DNA of 64,000 nt from Cordylochernes scorpioides (GCA_030710605.1 CP092874.1:75048133-75112132); one strand, 5' to 3'. Positions 42,891-54,600 are shown, counted from the first letter of the stretch. Made by a program: numbers and translations. Notes: a model not told the origin generated them from the letters alone.

Positions 42891-43436
42891 ATTCGATTTT
42901 TTTTTCAAATCCCATTAATGCTAAAAAATACTTTTAAAAAGAGGAAGAGATATATTCACAGAGAGCAAGATTATTCAAAGTACAAAATGTTCAAAAAAGG
43001 CGGAAATGTCATTTAAAACCTTGTTCATCTTAGAAAAATCTCAATAAATGAACAACCTAACAGGCCTTGTCCATATTGTTTGCGGAAGAGCATTGCTCGA
43101 TGCAAATATTATATGTAATTCTTCTGTCCTAAACGTTCATGTCGATAGTTTGCTTAAATACCATTTCTGGGATTCTACCCTTCATTACAGCATATATAAT
43201 CAGAATCGTCCAATACAGTATTAGAGCTCTAAAGAAGCGGTCTGGTATATTGTCAAGTAGCTCCATCCAGATGGGACAACTGTCAATCATCCCTGGACCC
43301 CGGGGGGGACCACAGGTGTGGGGGCTTCTGGGAAGCTGATCTGTAAATAAGGAAAACGGGACGGTGGCTAACGCAGTTCATTAGGATTATCTTTTAACTT
43401 GGGGTAAGTTGTACAAAACTCTCTCTCCCTATAAAT
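42891..43436. other. No recognised gene
   Basis: AT-rich, with a small GC-rich patch at 43290-43340. TTTGCGGAAGAGCATTGCTC near 43079 resembles sequence near 54874, marking a dispersed repeat of unknown type. Confidence 0.5.
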
Positions 43437-43550
43437 ACACCTTATAATAAATTATTTATTCCCAAATTTGCCCTTGCTTTATTTATCTCCGCGACAATAT
43501 TAAATTGGCGAAACCGCTGGGAGGGTTCACCACTAATGAGCTGGGACCGT
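43437..43550 (+). repeat. Possible LTR end with primer-binding site
   Basis: A TATAAATACACC box is followed about 70 bases on by ATTGGCGAAACCGCTGGGAG, shaped like an LTR-element leader. A partner LTR was not found. Confidence 0.35.
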
Positions 43551-43627
43551 CCAGATTTTTTCATCACAGTGGGAACAGTAGAGCTTTAATTTGTTTGTGA
43601 AAGAAACTTGGTGTTTTCATTTGTTAT

Positions 43628-43789
43628 ACATCCTCCCTGTAAAGTACAACACCTAATTGCAGAGCCAAAGTGTCCTTTATGAAGAAGTGTCTTCTTACCG
43701 GAGAGTTGCTAAATAGTAAAAAAAAAAAGGTAATTTTCACAATGAAAACTGTCCTTTGTAGAAAGGTGTTCTCTAGCCGGAGTGTCCTC
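43628..43789. mobile_element. pogo-like MITE, truncated
   Basis: Contains CAACACCTAATTGCAGAGCC, AGAGTTGCTAAATAGT and GTGTCCTCTCA of the CAGTAGAACCTCC family. The right terminus is missing. Confidence 0.6.
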
Positions 43790-43977
43790 TCAACCTATCA
43801 AACAAGATACTGAAGGAGGACTTGAACCAACCCGATCTAGAAGATATGTACCAAACTTCCCCCCGTTAAGAAATTATACCTTCAAATGCAAAATTCAAAT
43901 AATCCAACCATACAAGATATTCTACAAAATAAAGGAGATATCAATCCCCGATTCCGACGACCCGGCCCTGACGCTTA

Positions 43978-44136
43978 GTTAAGAGCTCATCGCCCAACAG
44001 CTGCCCTCCTGCAAGGTCCAGGGGGACCACCTCTACTCCACCAACTCGCCATGTGTAAATAGCCAGGACAAGGTGACTCGCGAGCTGTGCTCGAATGTAA
44101 CACCTGTAAATTGAGACGAAATAAATAAATAAATAA
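43978..44136 (+). repeat. Retroposon 3' tail with AATA-type tail
   Basis: CCAGGACAAGGTGACTCGCG through GTAACACCTGTAAATTGAGA, then an AAATAAATAAAT tail, probably the 3' end of a LINE or SINE. A minus-strand relative is at 61632-61760. Confidence 0.55.
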
Positions 44137-44810
44137 TAGAGGTGTGTGGTTAGAGAAAGCGAGATGTTATTTTATTAGTAATGTTTAATTAGATATATTT
44201 AGTAATTTATGTTCATTATTTTTGTAACTTCAATAAAGAAGACTTATATTTTAGAAGAGAAGTAATTATTGAGATCAACACTACTGAAGGTAACACCCTG
44301 CTTATAGAGAGTAAGCTACACATGTTACCAACTACCTACGCATGAAATCACATCTACTACGATCTGACATACAGCTTTATTGTTATTCTCATATAAAAAA
44401 CAACAAAAAGCTTCATTAAGACATTTTAATCTTATACAGATTCTCCGAGTAGAAATGTAAGGTACATGCAGGAAAAACGGTAATACAGTAGAGTCTACCA
44501 TGAGAAACCACCACGAGAAAAGAAAAAAAAAACACGGTCTCTCATCGGAGACTCAGTCATGATAAGTCAGTGATGATAAGTTATAGTAGATTCTTTCAAC
44601 ACTAAAATTGGTGCTTTACTTTATCATTTATGTAGCCTACATAGACTTAATAAGTAAACCTTCTATGGAAGACACTATTTTGCAGGTTGGCTCTATTATA
44701 TTGTTAAAATGATTTACCTCAACCATTTTTTATATTGTATTCCAAAGTTTGATTACACAGGTCTACAAAATTTTTAAAAGCTTTTGATGTACCATATTGT
44801 GGTCTAAATA
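44137..44810. other. No recognised gene
   Basis: AT-rich. An AATAAA at 44231 and a GTCTCTCATCGGAGAC-like inverted motif near 44540 are the only notable points. Confidence 0.5.
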
Positions 44811-46127
44811 CACAGTGTGGCAAATAATTTTTAAGAATGGGTTTGTAAAATAAAACAGAAACAAGCTAATTCAATTTCTACTATTTTTTATTCAAAATAA
44901 TCCCCTCCGGATTCAATACATATGTACGATTTAATAAGGAATTAAATGCCTCTTGCAGGCCACTTTGAGGAATCGCCTCCAAAGTGCTCGTCGCAGCTGT
45001 CTGGATGGTCGGGATATCATAAAAAAAAATAAAAAATAAAAACTTTTAACTTCAATTTTATTTTTGGGAATAAATAAAAGTCACATGGTGCTAAATCAGG
45101 CGAGTACGGAGGATGATTCAACACACAGACGTTATTTTTGGCCAAAAAGCGACGAACAATGAGTGAGGAGTGACTCGGTGCATTATCATGCAGCAAACAC
45201 CAACTGTCTTCATCGCGATATTCTGGACGAATGCAACGATTTCTGGCAATCAAACGTTTTAAAACGTTTAAATAATACTCTCCAGTAATGGTTTGTCCAG
45301 CGAGAACAAATTCTTTTTGGATAATACCTCTACTATCGAAAAAGGTAATCAGCATTGTTTTGATTTTTGATGGCACTTTTCGCATTTTTTTGGCTTGTGG
45401 AGAGTTTTTTGACTTCCATTCGGCACTTTGGCGCTTTGTCTTTGGGTCATACTGAAAACACCATGTTTCATCACCCGTAACAATTGATTTCAGCAAGTTT
45501 GAATCATTTTCATAGGCAGAAATGATGTCCCTGCAATGTGCAATTCTCAATGATTTCTGCTCGCCCGTTAAAGTGTGTGGAACAAAAATTTAGCACAGAC
45601 TTTAGTTTTATTTTAATCTTCGTGCAGAATGGTTCGAATCGTTTCTTTGTTGATGTGTAAAACCTCTGCCATCATTCTCAGGGATGCACTGCGATTGTTT
45701 GCAACAAATTCTCGAACTTTTTCTATACTTTCTGGTGTCTTCGAAGAACTTGGTCGTCCAGTATGCTTATCATCTTCTAGCGTATTTCTTCCATCCGAAA
45801 AACGTTTGTGCCAAATGAAAACATTTTATTTACTCAAACATAACTACCATAAACTTGCTTCATCAAAATATATGTTTCCGATGCACTTCTACCAAGTTTT
45901 ACATTAAATTTAATGACGCTCTCTGTTCCATCTCAGAATTCCGACGAACAAAAATTTTTACTTTTCAAAAATCGCCTGTATGGTTTTAAAGAGTTAACCA
46001 AAATGGCTGAAACAAAGCCACGCGCTAGATAAGGCTTCGAATATATATACGCATTCGCAATTTCATAACTGGCTCTGCTATTGGCTTTTATCTAGCGCGA
46101 GTCTTAAAAATTATTTGCCACACTGTG
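44811..46127 (-). mobile_element. Full-length mariner transposon, inactive
   Basis: Perfect 26-bp inverted repeats (CACAGTGTGGCAAATAATTT and six more bases) and TA on both sides, 1317 bp, the usual mariner length. The transposase gene runs on the minus strand and is broken. Confidence 0.93.
45030..45940 (-). pseudogene. mariner transposase
   Basis: It has the N-terminal helix-turn-helix part (INKETIRTIL region) with stops and frame shifts. The catalytic part is in a good frame: VTGDETW with the first Asp, LLHDNAPSH with the second, and YSPDLAPCDF with the third 34 residues later, the DD34D mariner signature. The frame is lost again after FPKIKLKLK. It would cut and rejoin its own inverted repeats if intact. 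Confidence 0.9.
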
Positions 46128-46249
46128 TATGTATATGTTATATTTCTAAAAATTGATGAGATACATAAAAACTAACAGTATATTCGTTATCAGCACCTCA
46201 AATTAGGTCAGAAATTGATGCATTACCAAAAACATATTTTTCAGTGTAG
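46128..46249. other. Spacer between mariner and LINE relic
   Basis: AT-rich; nothing recognised. Confidence 0.4.
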
Positions 46250-47084
46250 ACCAGTGTTATTGATGACATGAACCTGACAATAAATAAAAATAAAACTCAC
46301 ATCTGCCGCAATGCCAGTTTAATCGATCTTACACTATCTAACAGTCAAGCAATCACAGCGATCAGAGGATGGCGGACAAATCAATTATCACATATCTCAT
46401 ATCATAGAGCAATAATATTTTATATCTATACAAGTGACCGATTTTCTACTATAACTCACCATTCAAATTGGAAATTTACTGAGAAACTAGCAGATTGGGA
46501 GCGTTTCACTCAAAGTGTGGATGAAGCCGAAAAATAAAATAGTGAAACCCACTTAGAAGCTACTACTTCAAAGGCAACGATCGATCAGACTGTAAAAGAA
46601 CTCTCCAACATAATAGTTGAATCAGCCTATTCTACCCTAAAACCAAAGGAGAACAGGGCAATAAAGAATGCCACAGTCAAATGGTGGAATGCGGAGCTGG
46701 AGCTCATGAAAAATTATGTTTATTATCTAAGAAATTTATAGCTTCGAACAAAAAAAAACCTCCAAATTATATTAAACAAACTTCGAAATTATTAGAAAAA
46801 CTATAATCATGAAATTAACAAAGCCAAAAAAGAATATCCTAGAGGTTATACTTAGAACTCCAAATTATATCAATTATCAACTCCAAAACCAATATGGAAA
46901 CCTTTACCGAATATACAAAAATCTGAAATGTAACCAGAGTAGGAAGGGTCATTTGGAAATTTTAGATACTAACAAAAACATGGATTTATTAAAAAGAGCT
47001 GAGAATCTTTTGGGCAACTTATTTCCAGATGACAAATATGAATATGATACAAAACTCATAAAAATATAAGAAATCACAGCTTAA
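46250..47084 (+). pseudogene. R1-like LINE 2: endonuclease end and linker
   Basis: SLIDLTLSNSQAITAIRGW and the following SNWKF...ADWERF align with the end of the endonuclease domain of the LINE at 30438, but on the plus strand. The linker with VKWWNAELELMKN and ENLLGNLFPDD follows across stops. The element is then interrupted by an I-like LINE and resumes at 49980. Confidence 0.78.
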
Positions 47085-47125
47085 GAATTCTCTTCTTCTT
47101 CTTCTTCTTTCTTATCTCCACTCAA

Positions 47126-47359
47126 TCATATTAAGGTATCAAGCTTGAGACTTTTGATGGTGTCTGCTCTGTACCAGTCATCGGCAGCATTAGATTTCCA
47201 TTCCTGCAGGCATTGGGTTTGGATGGTACGGAGGAGGTCTCTTTCGTCTAGTTGGGTGGTGGATTCTCTTGCTTCAGGTAGGCCAAGAGCTCCAGCCTTT
47301 GCCAGAGAGTCTGCCAGCTCATTACCAGGAATTCCAAGGTGAGCTGGAAGCCATTGCAC
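47126..47359 (-). pseudogene. I-like LINE: RNase H end and C-terminus
   Basis: WLPAHLGIPGNELADSLAK is the C-terminal RNase H motif. Compared with the fragment at 58493, an internal stretch before DTIKSLKL is deleted here. The remaining RNase H sequence lies upstream to about 47600 with stops. Confidence 0.8.
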
Positions 47360-47958
47360 TGTGACTGAGCTGTTGGCTGGGAGTCGGTTTACAGACTTAG
47401 CAATGCTCTTGAGGAGGGGTTCTTGACTGGAGAAGCAGCTTTGAAGGGTATAAATGGCTGCTCTTGAGTCGGAGTAGATTATTATTTTGCTTGGCGAGTT
47501 GATGTTGATGTCTTTTAGAGCCGTATCTATAGCAGGGAGTTCTGATTTATAAACTGAAAGATTAATGACCGAGAAGTCCTCACTTCTTTTTTCTAGATTT
47601 GATTCATTTTGTCTCCTCTCTTATTGTAAAGACGTTGCTGTATCACCTCATAAGCATAAATAAATAACTGAAAGATGTCTAGGGTGGAAAGGGAGATATT
47701 TTCCAGGATCTTATCTTTGTAGATAGCAATTCCACTGCCAGACAGTCCAGTTTCAAGTTGGCTACCGTTAGTGTAAATTGTGATGTTGAAGAGGGAGAGC
47801 TTTTTTTCCCCAATGATTTGGACGCCAAGAACTTTAAGTAATTCTGGCTGAGTTTCATGTTTGTGGGGATTGGCTGGTAGATGAGGGAAACAGGTGAGTT
47901 TGTTGCGAATTCTGTGTGTGGGGATAGGAATTTCTGTGTTTGGGATTAATTGGGATGT

Positions 47959-49060
47959 CTAAAAGATTAGAGTTGTGAGCCAGGTTGAAGGAGTGGGGCG
48001 TTTTAATCTTTGATTTGGGACCCAATTTCTAATAAATTTTCCGGTAAGATGTTCTTTTGGAGAGTTAATATTTTTGGTTATAAATTTTGAAAAACAGATT
48101 TTTCTCCCTAGGTGCAGGGGAATAAGGTTAGATTCGAGTTCAGCAATGCGATTTGGGCCGGATCCTCGAAGCCCGCTGATGATTTTAGCTGCGCTTGCTT
48201 GGATTTTGTCTATTTTGGATAGGTTGGTTTTACTTGCATTGATCCAGGCTGGTGTAGCATATTCCAAAATAGGTCTTACGAGTGCAAAATACGTTGTGCG
48301 TAAGATATTGGGATTCGCACTCCAGTTTAAGCCTGATTTTTTTTTTCAGGATTTTGAGTCTATTTTTGGCTTTGTTTATCATTATGTCAATATGTTTTTT
48401 GAAAGTGAGAGTAGGGTCGAGTGTGACACCAAGATGGGAATCTGAATAATGGAATATTGAGTTATTCAAGGGAATATTTGGGGTCCAGTGGCGAAAGCGG
48501 TTGTTGATGGTGAAAAGGCCAATTTCAGATTTGCTGGTGTTAATAGATAATTTCATTTTCTGAGTTACCTTTTGCAGATTTTTCATGGCTTTATTCAGAG
48601 AGTGTTCTGCATCGGAGAGGTTGTTTTTGGAGACCCAGATGATTATATCATCTGCATAAAGAGCAATTTTAGATGGTGGTTTGATGAAAGTGTGTACATC
48701 AGTTAGGTATATATTGAAGATAATAGGACTTAGGATTGATCCTTGGGGTAGACCTTGGTAAATACGAGTGGTTTTTGATTTGATGTTGTTGAAATTAACC
48801 TGTATGGTGCGTTTGGATAGAAAATTGCTGATCCAACTCAGCATATTTTCCTCTATTCCAAGTTCATCGAGTTTGAGAATTAGCTTTTCCTTCCAGTCTC
48901 TGTCGAAGGCTTGGGAAAGGTCGATGAAGGCTGATATAGTAGATTTTGTAGGTTTATGATGGAAGCTGTCCTAGATTTGTTGAACGAAGTAAAAGATTGA
49001 ATCCTCTGTGCGCTTTGATATTTTTTAAAAGCTCTTTGATGAGGGTCTAGTAGGTTGTTG
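47959..49060 (-). pseudogene. I-like LINE: reverse transcriptase core
   Basis: GLPQGSILSPIIFNIYLTD and LYADDIIIW (catalytic YADD) are followed by thumb sequence to LIPLHLGRK. Upstream, AFIDLSQAFDR lies before 48845. Two frame changes break it. Confidence 0.85.
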
Positions 49061-49063
49061 AGG

Positions 49064-49621
49064 TTAAGATAAAAAAAAAGTTAACCTATTGAGAATCATG
49101 TGTTCCATGATTTTGCCGGGAATAGAGGTCAGAGAGATAGGTCTGTAGTTGGTTGGGTGGCTCTCAGGCTTGCCTGGTTTGTGGATGGGGATAATTGTGG
49201 CATGTTTCCACTCTTTAGGGAGGGTAGACGAGCTCCAACTGTAATTGAAAAAGCTTAAGAGTTCTAGTTTGGCATGGGAACTGAGATTTTTCAACATGGG
49301 TCCAGTGATGTTGTCTGGACCAGGAGCTTTTATAGGGTCAAGATGACTTAAAGCTTCGTCCAGCTCATGCTCTTGAAAAGGTTTACTGAAAATGTTGTGG
49401 TTGAGTTTGGATTTTGCAAGGTTTCTGGTGAGCCTAGATTTTCTACCTATTATTTTATCCTGTAAATTAAAATTAAGTTTTGCAGTGGAGCTGTAATGGT
49501 GGGCAAAATGATTTGCTATGCTGTATTTGTCTGTGAGGGGATTTCCAGAATTATCCTTGAAAGTATTTGAGCTATACTGGAAGATGGAGTGTCCTGATTG
49601 AGGGCATGTAGCAGTCTCCAT
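49064..49621 (-). pseudogene. I-like LINE: RT N-terminal part
   Basis: IKAPGPDNITGPMLKNL, KEWKHATIIPIHKPGK and NYRPISLTSIPGKIMEHMI are typical LINE RT fingers motifs. It is open over 185 codons. Confidence 0.85.
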
Positions 49622-49979
49622 AGTTTTGTGTCGCTGGTTTTTGGGTCAATTGAAGAGCAGAGTTCAATCCACTTATTCTGTATGATTTGGTCGGCCTTAA
49701 TTTTATTTTCGCAACAAGGTGATTGTAATCTCTGATGAGGAGGGTGTTGTTGTTCTCAATGAGGACTAGGTAAACTTGGTTCCTATCTTCTATTTCATCT
49801 TTCAAAAGATCTAGTACATCTCTGTATCCAGGAATGTAAAATTTTCTGTTTCCTCTGGGGATATTTTGTTTGGCAGAAATTAGGACTGCAGACTTCCAGT
49901 TCTTCCATCTGTCTTCCAAAGAGGAATTTAGTGGGATTTTGCTGAGAAGACTGTCTATCGATGTTCTTCTAAATGATAC
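49572..49979 (-). pseudogene. I-like LINE: linker before RT
   Basis: WKNWKSAVLISAKQNIPRGN and the following basic stretch are the region between endonuclease and RT. The element's 5' truncation lies at about 49980, where plus-strand LINE 2 resumes. Confidence 0.72.
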
Positions 49980-50072
49980 AGGTATAACAATCGCCATCAG
50001 TGAAATAAATAATATAATCAATAATTTAATTCTTAAGAAATCTCTAGGAACAGATAATGTTTCGAACAATAT
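49980..50072 (+). pseudogene. R1-like LINE 2: RT start
   Basis: ISEINNIINNLILKKSLGTD aligns with the RT entry of the LINE at 30438. It ends at the solo LTR. Confidence 0.72.
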
Positions 50073-50579
50073 TGTTGCGTTTTGGTTGACAAAGAATAAC
50101 TTCTGTGGTTACAAAGGATCTATAGGACTTTATTTGAGCCTAATCAATAAAATAATTACAGAAAAGTGCAAAATAAAACAACAACAAAGAAAGCAGCAGT
50201 TGCAAACTCACCAACTGCAGCACAGTGAAGGGAAGCAGGAGACAGAAGTTGGTAGAACCTTCTAGAATCTTCCAGGAAGTACACCGGCGTCGGCGGTAAC
50301 CAGCAGTCCTAACCTCTTGAGAAATAAGTTTGCTTGGAGTACACCACGTAGCTTGCTTCATTCTTCTACCTCCTAGCATGAGTTCCTCATCCCTATATAT
50401 CCCAGAGTAGATCTTTCCAGAATGGTCAAAGTTGGTCAGCCAATCAGAAAGCAGCCAGCACTAAGACTTGCGCAATGACTTTAGATTGGCCAATCAGTTG
50501 TTCTCCGATTTTTCTACATTATTCTATAACATTCTAAAAAATTCTATTCTGTAATGCGCGCTTTATTTTTCACGTAACA
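50073..50579. mobile_element. Solo LTR of a Gypsy-type element
   Basis: 507 bp from TGTTGCG to GTAACA, flanked by ATAT (50069-50072, 50580-50583). Removing it and one ATAT restores continuous LINE sequence, so the borders are exact. No internal region remains, as after recombination between LTRs. It is a different family from Gypsy-1 and -2 apart from the shared terminal TGTTGC. Confidence 0.88.
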
Positions 50580-50583
50580 ATAT

Positions 50584-51302
50584 GATAAAAACACTCTCTA
50601 AGCAATTTGTCGCTCCAATTTTGGTAAAGCTATTCCAAAAGTGCTTGAATCTAGGATATTTTCCTGGTTAATAGAAAAGTGTAGAGGCACTAACCATTCC
50701 AAAACTAGGTAAATCTGATATGAGCAACTTTAAGAGCTATAGACCTGTTTAAACTCGAACATTTCTAAAATATTATTAATAACAATGCATTGAGTTTCAT
50801 GAAAATTCTAATCTACTTAGCAACCATCAACATGGATTCACAAAATGACGATCGATTATTATGCCATTAACTGAAATAGTGAAAATAGCTCTAGAACATA
50901 AAATTAAGGAATACACAACCATAATTACAGTTGATATAAGCGGAGCTTTTGACAATGCCTGGTGGCCATAAGTGATAAAGAGACTGGATTAAGACAATGT
51001 TCACGCTTCGATTATTAAACTAATACAATCATTCTTTAACAATAGAACAGTGAATTTTAAATATACTTCCTCTATAAATATTAATAAAAAAACGAACTAA
51101 AGTATGTCCACAAGGAGGACCACTATCTCCCACATTATGGAACATACTGATTGAAGAATTGTTAAACACTAATCAGGATGATAACAGTGACACAGTTGAT
51201 TATGCTGAAGACATAACTATAATATGCTGGAACAAAAGCCATGACGAACTAAAAACAACTTAGTAAAATTAATACCTGGTGTGAAAGCAGTAAATTACAG
51301 AT
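50584..51302 (+). pseudogene. R1-like LINE 2: RT core
   Basis: VDISGAFDNAWWP, CPQGG and a DYAEDITII where the catalytic ADD should be (second Asp pair altered), with multiple stops. A SINE interrupts it. Confidence 0.8.
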
Positions 51303-51612
51303 TTTTTTTTTTGCTTATCCCTAGTACACGTGGTACAGGCCATGATAATCATGGTGGGTAGTTAGCGACTGCTTTTTACTGTAAGCGCACCACATGTCTA
51401 CACATGTGAAAGCAGTTCGACTTTGCACTTACAAATGTGCCAGAGCCCCGTTTGGTTACTTGCACTCGCTGGTGGGGTTGGACTTTTGCAAGAATCGGGG
51501 GGCCATTGGAGCATTTTTTTTTTTTAACAGAAAAAGTGTCCAATGCGGGGATCGAACCCGGGTCGTAGTGGTCGTAAACCAAACGGTTTAACCAGCCTTC
51601 CACCGACCCCCC
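51303..51612 (-). mobile_element. tRNA-derived SINE, full length
   Basis: 310 bp with 11-bp target duplications AAATTACAGAT (51292-51302, 51613-51623). On the minus strand: a tRNA-like head with A-box-like GCTGGTTAAACCG and B box GGTTCGATCCC, an A-rich linker, the conserved body, and a poly-A tail. It is mobilised by a LINE. It lies within LINE 2. Confidence 0.9.
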
Positions 51613-51623
51613 AAATTACAGAT

Positions 51624-51739
51624 ATCAAAGGATAAACCGAAAATATTATACTTATATAACTGAAAAATGGTGCAAATTCCTTAATAGTAATATAGCTAGA
51701 CCTTTGCAAATATAGATAAAGAATTCTTCCTGAATTGAA
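51624..51739 (+). pseudogene. R1-like LINE 2: short RT continuation
   Basis: The frame SKDKPKILYLYN continues the LINE beyond the SINE; then Penelope-like sequence begins. Confidence 0.6.
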
Positions 51740-52113
51740 ATTAGACGAAAAACATGGTGAAGGAAGACGAGTTTCTTTTATTGATGCATAGGTGCAAGCT
51801 TTCGGGTAAAAAACCCTTCAACAGGCGAGCAATGAAGCGCGACTTATAAGAACTATGGTACAAATGGTAGGAAGGGATATATATATATAAAAAAGGAAAG
51901 TTTTTAAACTATTTATATATGTTAATATTAACAGAAGACCGAATTTTGAAAAAGTAAATATTAAATCTGCTGTCTGAAACCACGAGACGGCGCATGATTA
52001 GGGCTATTGAAATAAACATGTGGGGGGTTAAATAAAGGACAGGAGAGGATGATAAGCTTCTGGAAGATATATTTTTCTGTTGATGCTGTTCAGTTTGTGG
52101 GATACTATGGATT

Positions 52114-52512
52114 CTAGGATACGTCTTTGGTGTAAGATATGTATGTGCCTGTAATGTATGGTGGGGTTTTTGATGTCAAAGTGTGGCCTGTGCTCTGCAT
52201 ACGTTGATAAATGAGGGATTTGGTATCTTGCCTGGAAATATTACGGGAATGTTCAGTCATCCTGATGGCCACAGATCTACCTGTCTCACCAACGTAAGTG
52301 GCAGGACACTGTTCACATGAGACGGAGTAGACTGCGCCCATAGAACGAAGAGGGTCAGGAGGAGCTGAGAACTTAGTATGAGGATGACGGAAGGATGAAA
52401 GAAGATTCGGGGAGTTTTTATATATGGTACGGATGCCATAAGATTTAAGTTTTCTGGCTATATCTACTGAGGAGGGGGAGTAAGGAAGAAAGCACAAAGA
52501 TCTGTAAGTCAT
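52114..52512 (-). pseudogene. Penelope-like element: GIY-YIG endonuclease region
   Basis: VYSVSC...TYVGETGRSVAIRMTEH is a GIY-YIG nuclease N-terminal block with the metal-site-proximal Cys motif CEQC of Penelope elements. It is preceded by the usual linker (SYGIRTIYKNSPNL). Confidence 0.85.
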
Positions 52513-52678
52513 GGAAGGATTGGAAGTTGTAGGTGTATAAGTATATTTATTAATGAACGAGAGCGAAAAAGAAGCTGCGGAGAGCTGGGTTATGATACGA
52601 TTTCTTTCTATTATTTTAAAGATGTCTATGGAACAATGGGTGTATATTATTTTTGTAAGGGTTCTGACAATTATGATT

Positions 52679-53077
52679 TTATAGGAGGTAGGACTGTGAG
52701 AATTGTAGTGAGTGTAACAGGGAAAGCATTGTTTTTTTTTTATGATAAACTGTAGTGTGAAATGAGGATGGGGTGCGAATAATTAAAATATCAAGGAATG
52801 GGATAACTTGGTTAGTTTCTGTTTCTAGAGTAAAGGAAATATCCTGATTGTAATTATTAAGAGTTAGTAGTATGAAGCTCTCTTGACCTTTTTTGAAAAT
52901 ACAGAAGATATCATCAATGTATCTGCGCCAGAACTGAATTTCTGTAGAGAGGGTATGGGTGATCCATTCATCTATTCTAGTAATGACTATTTCAGCAATA
53001 ATGGTAGATAGAGGGCTGCCCATTGGGGAGCCCCTGAACTGTCTGTAATGGTGCTGTAGGAATGTGAATGTGTTCAT
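52679..53077 (-). pseudogene. Penelope-like element: reverse transcriptase
   Basis: FRGSPMGSPLSTIIAEIVI, FWRRYIDDIFCIF with YIDD at the active site, and IPFLDILI downstream, all typical of Penelope RT. It is interrupted on both sides by frame changes. Confidence 0.86.
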
Positions 53078-54074
53078 GCTTAAGCATATTTTGGTGAGTT
53101 AGACTATGGTTGTAGAAGTGTGGGTCTCGACATTTTGTGATTGAAGGAAATGAATCAAGCTATCTGTGATGAGTTCATGGGGAAAAAGAGGTAGAGGGAG
53201 GTGACGTCAAAGGAACACATAGTAAAGGTAGGATCAGGTTTAGAGCTGTTAATTCATTAATAAAGTGAGGAGTGCTATTAATTGAAAGGGTATTATTGTA
53301 ATTGGTTAATAAAGGGGAGAGGAAGCTGGAAAGATATTTAGCTAGAGGATAAGCAGGCGATATGTGATAGGCTATGATGGGACGAAGAAGTACTTCTGGT
53401 TTATGTACTTTAGATGGCCGTATATATAGGCTGAACTATGGAGGTTAGAGGTAAATGAGATATAATCTTCAGGTGAGATGTTTTTAAATTTCTTGAGTAG
53501 GAGAAGTGAGGTTTTGAAATCCTTGACAACAGAGAGGCTAATTTGGTCTGTGATGGGTGAAAAAGTGGTGTCATCACTAAGTAAATTATGTATTTTTGAA
53601 ATTAACTATCCTGATTCAAGATAACTGTATTAGCACCCTTGTCAGACTTAGTGATAACTATTGATTTATGAAGTTTGAGTTTTTTTAGTGTAATGGTGTT
53701 TTCAAGATGGTTATAGGGAGGAAGAAAGGCTTAGATAGATTCTTAGCTACCATGGACCTAATGGAAAACTTCTCTTGCAGATTGAAGGATTTGATGGATG
53801 ATTCAATGGCGCTGATGATTACTGTAGGATTGGGATTGGAGGGGATGCGGTACTTCAGTCTTTTCTCAAGAAGCGAGGTCTCAGATGGCGACAGAGTGTG
53901 GTTTGATAGGTTAATGACAGTAGAAGACTTGGGGCCAAGGTCATGAGAGAAGGTGTAACGGAAGGCATATTTATTTTTCCAAAAGAGAAGTTTCTTATGG
54001 TGTCTGTCTAGAATTGTTTTTGCTTGAGACTTAATATCAATAGTGATTTTTATAATAAGCTTCGAAAGATCTGC

Positions 54075-54214
54075 CTGGAGATTACTTAGAGTTATCTCAT
54101 TATTCCCTTATATAAATTTGTAGGATGGTTGAAACACGCTCTGATGAGATGCAAAACCTGGCACAGGAGGAAATCAAGTTTGAAGAGCCTGCCAAGCCGC
54201 AACCTGGTGTAACA
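54075..54214 (+). repeat. Gypsy LTR fragment (3' part)
   Basis: It matches the last 140 bp of the Gypsy-1 LTR, including TAGGATGGTTGAAACACGCT and the gag start, diverged, ending GTAACA. The rest of the LTR is replaced by Penelope sequence. Confidence 0.82.
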
Positions 54215-54600
54215 CTGAAGAAAATTACAGGAATACACTATGAAAAATCCAATAATCATCTCAAACGTTTTTCATCTCTTCTAAAATATCAAATTTTACC
54301 AAACCAAATTTCTATAATGTTCAATTCTTTATGGGTCGAGGTAACTTCAAATCATATCTCTTCAGAATTAGGAAAATAGATTCGCCCAGATGCTCATGTG
54401 GAGCGGAAGAAGAAACCCCTGAACATATTTTGAATTCATGCTCATTGGTGTCCAACCTAAGACAGCAGAGCAAGATGGAAAGAACCTATCTGGTTCAAAT
54501 CGTTTATAATAAAGAAATATATACAAAATTTAATTTGTTCTATATACTTTTTATCATAAATAGACAGCTTTATGCAGCTTGAGGAACTACACTACTATAC
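54215..54600 (+). pseudogene. R1-like LINE 2: C-terminus
   Basis: CSCGAEEETPEHILNSC matches the C-terminal CCHC-like motif of the LINE at 30438, with FLTGKGPF-like MGRGNFKSYLF before it. It is the end of the same broken element that starts at 46250. Confidence 0.78.

Larger units (their letters stand above)
47085..49979 (-). mobile_element. I-like LINE with RNase H, 5'-truncated
   Basis: Minus-strand LINE encoding RT and RNase H without an endonuclease domain. It ends at the left in a GAA-type tail (plus strand TTCTTCTTC). Several frame breaks. RNase H after RT points to the I group. It sits within R1-like LINE 2. Confidence 0.82.
51740..54073 (-). mobile_element. Penelope-like element, degenerate
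   Basis: Minus strand, with RT followed by a GIY-YIG endonuclease, the defining pair of endonuclease-bearing Penelope-like elements. The left end (51794-51824) has a CTG(T)TGAAGGG...ACCCGAAAGC arrangement like the hammerhead core in Penelope terminal repeats. N-terminal sequence (VINLSNHTLSPSETSLLEK) lies near 53810-53900. Confidence 0.85.

Noticed and set aside
51540..51612. A functional tRNA gene
   Set aside because: A and B boxes are present, but the sequence is the head of a SINE with target duplications, and its acceptor stem does not pair properly.
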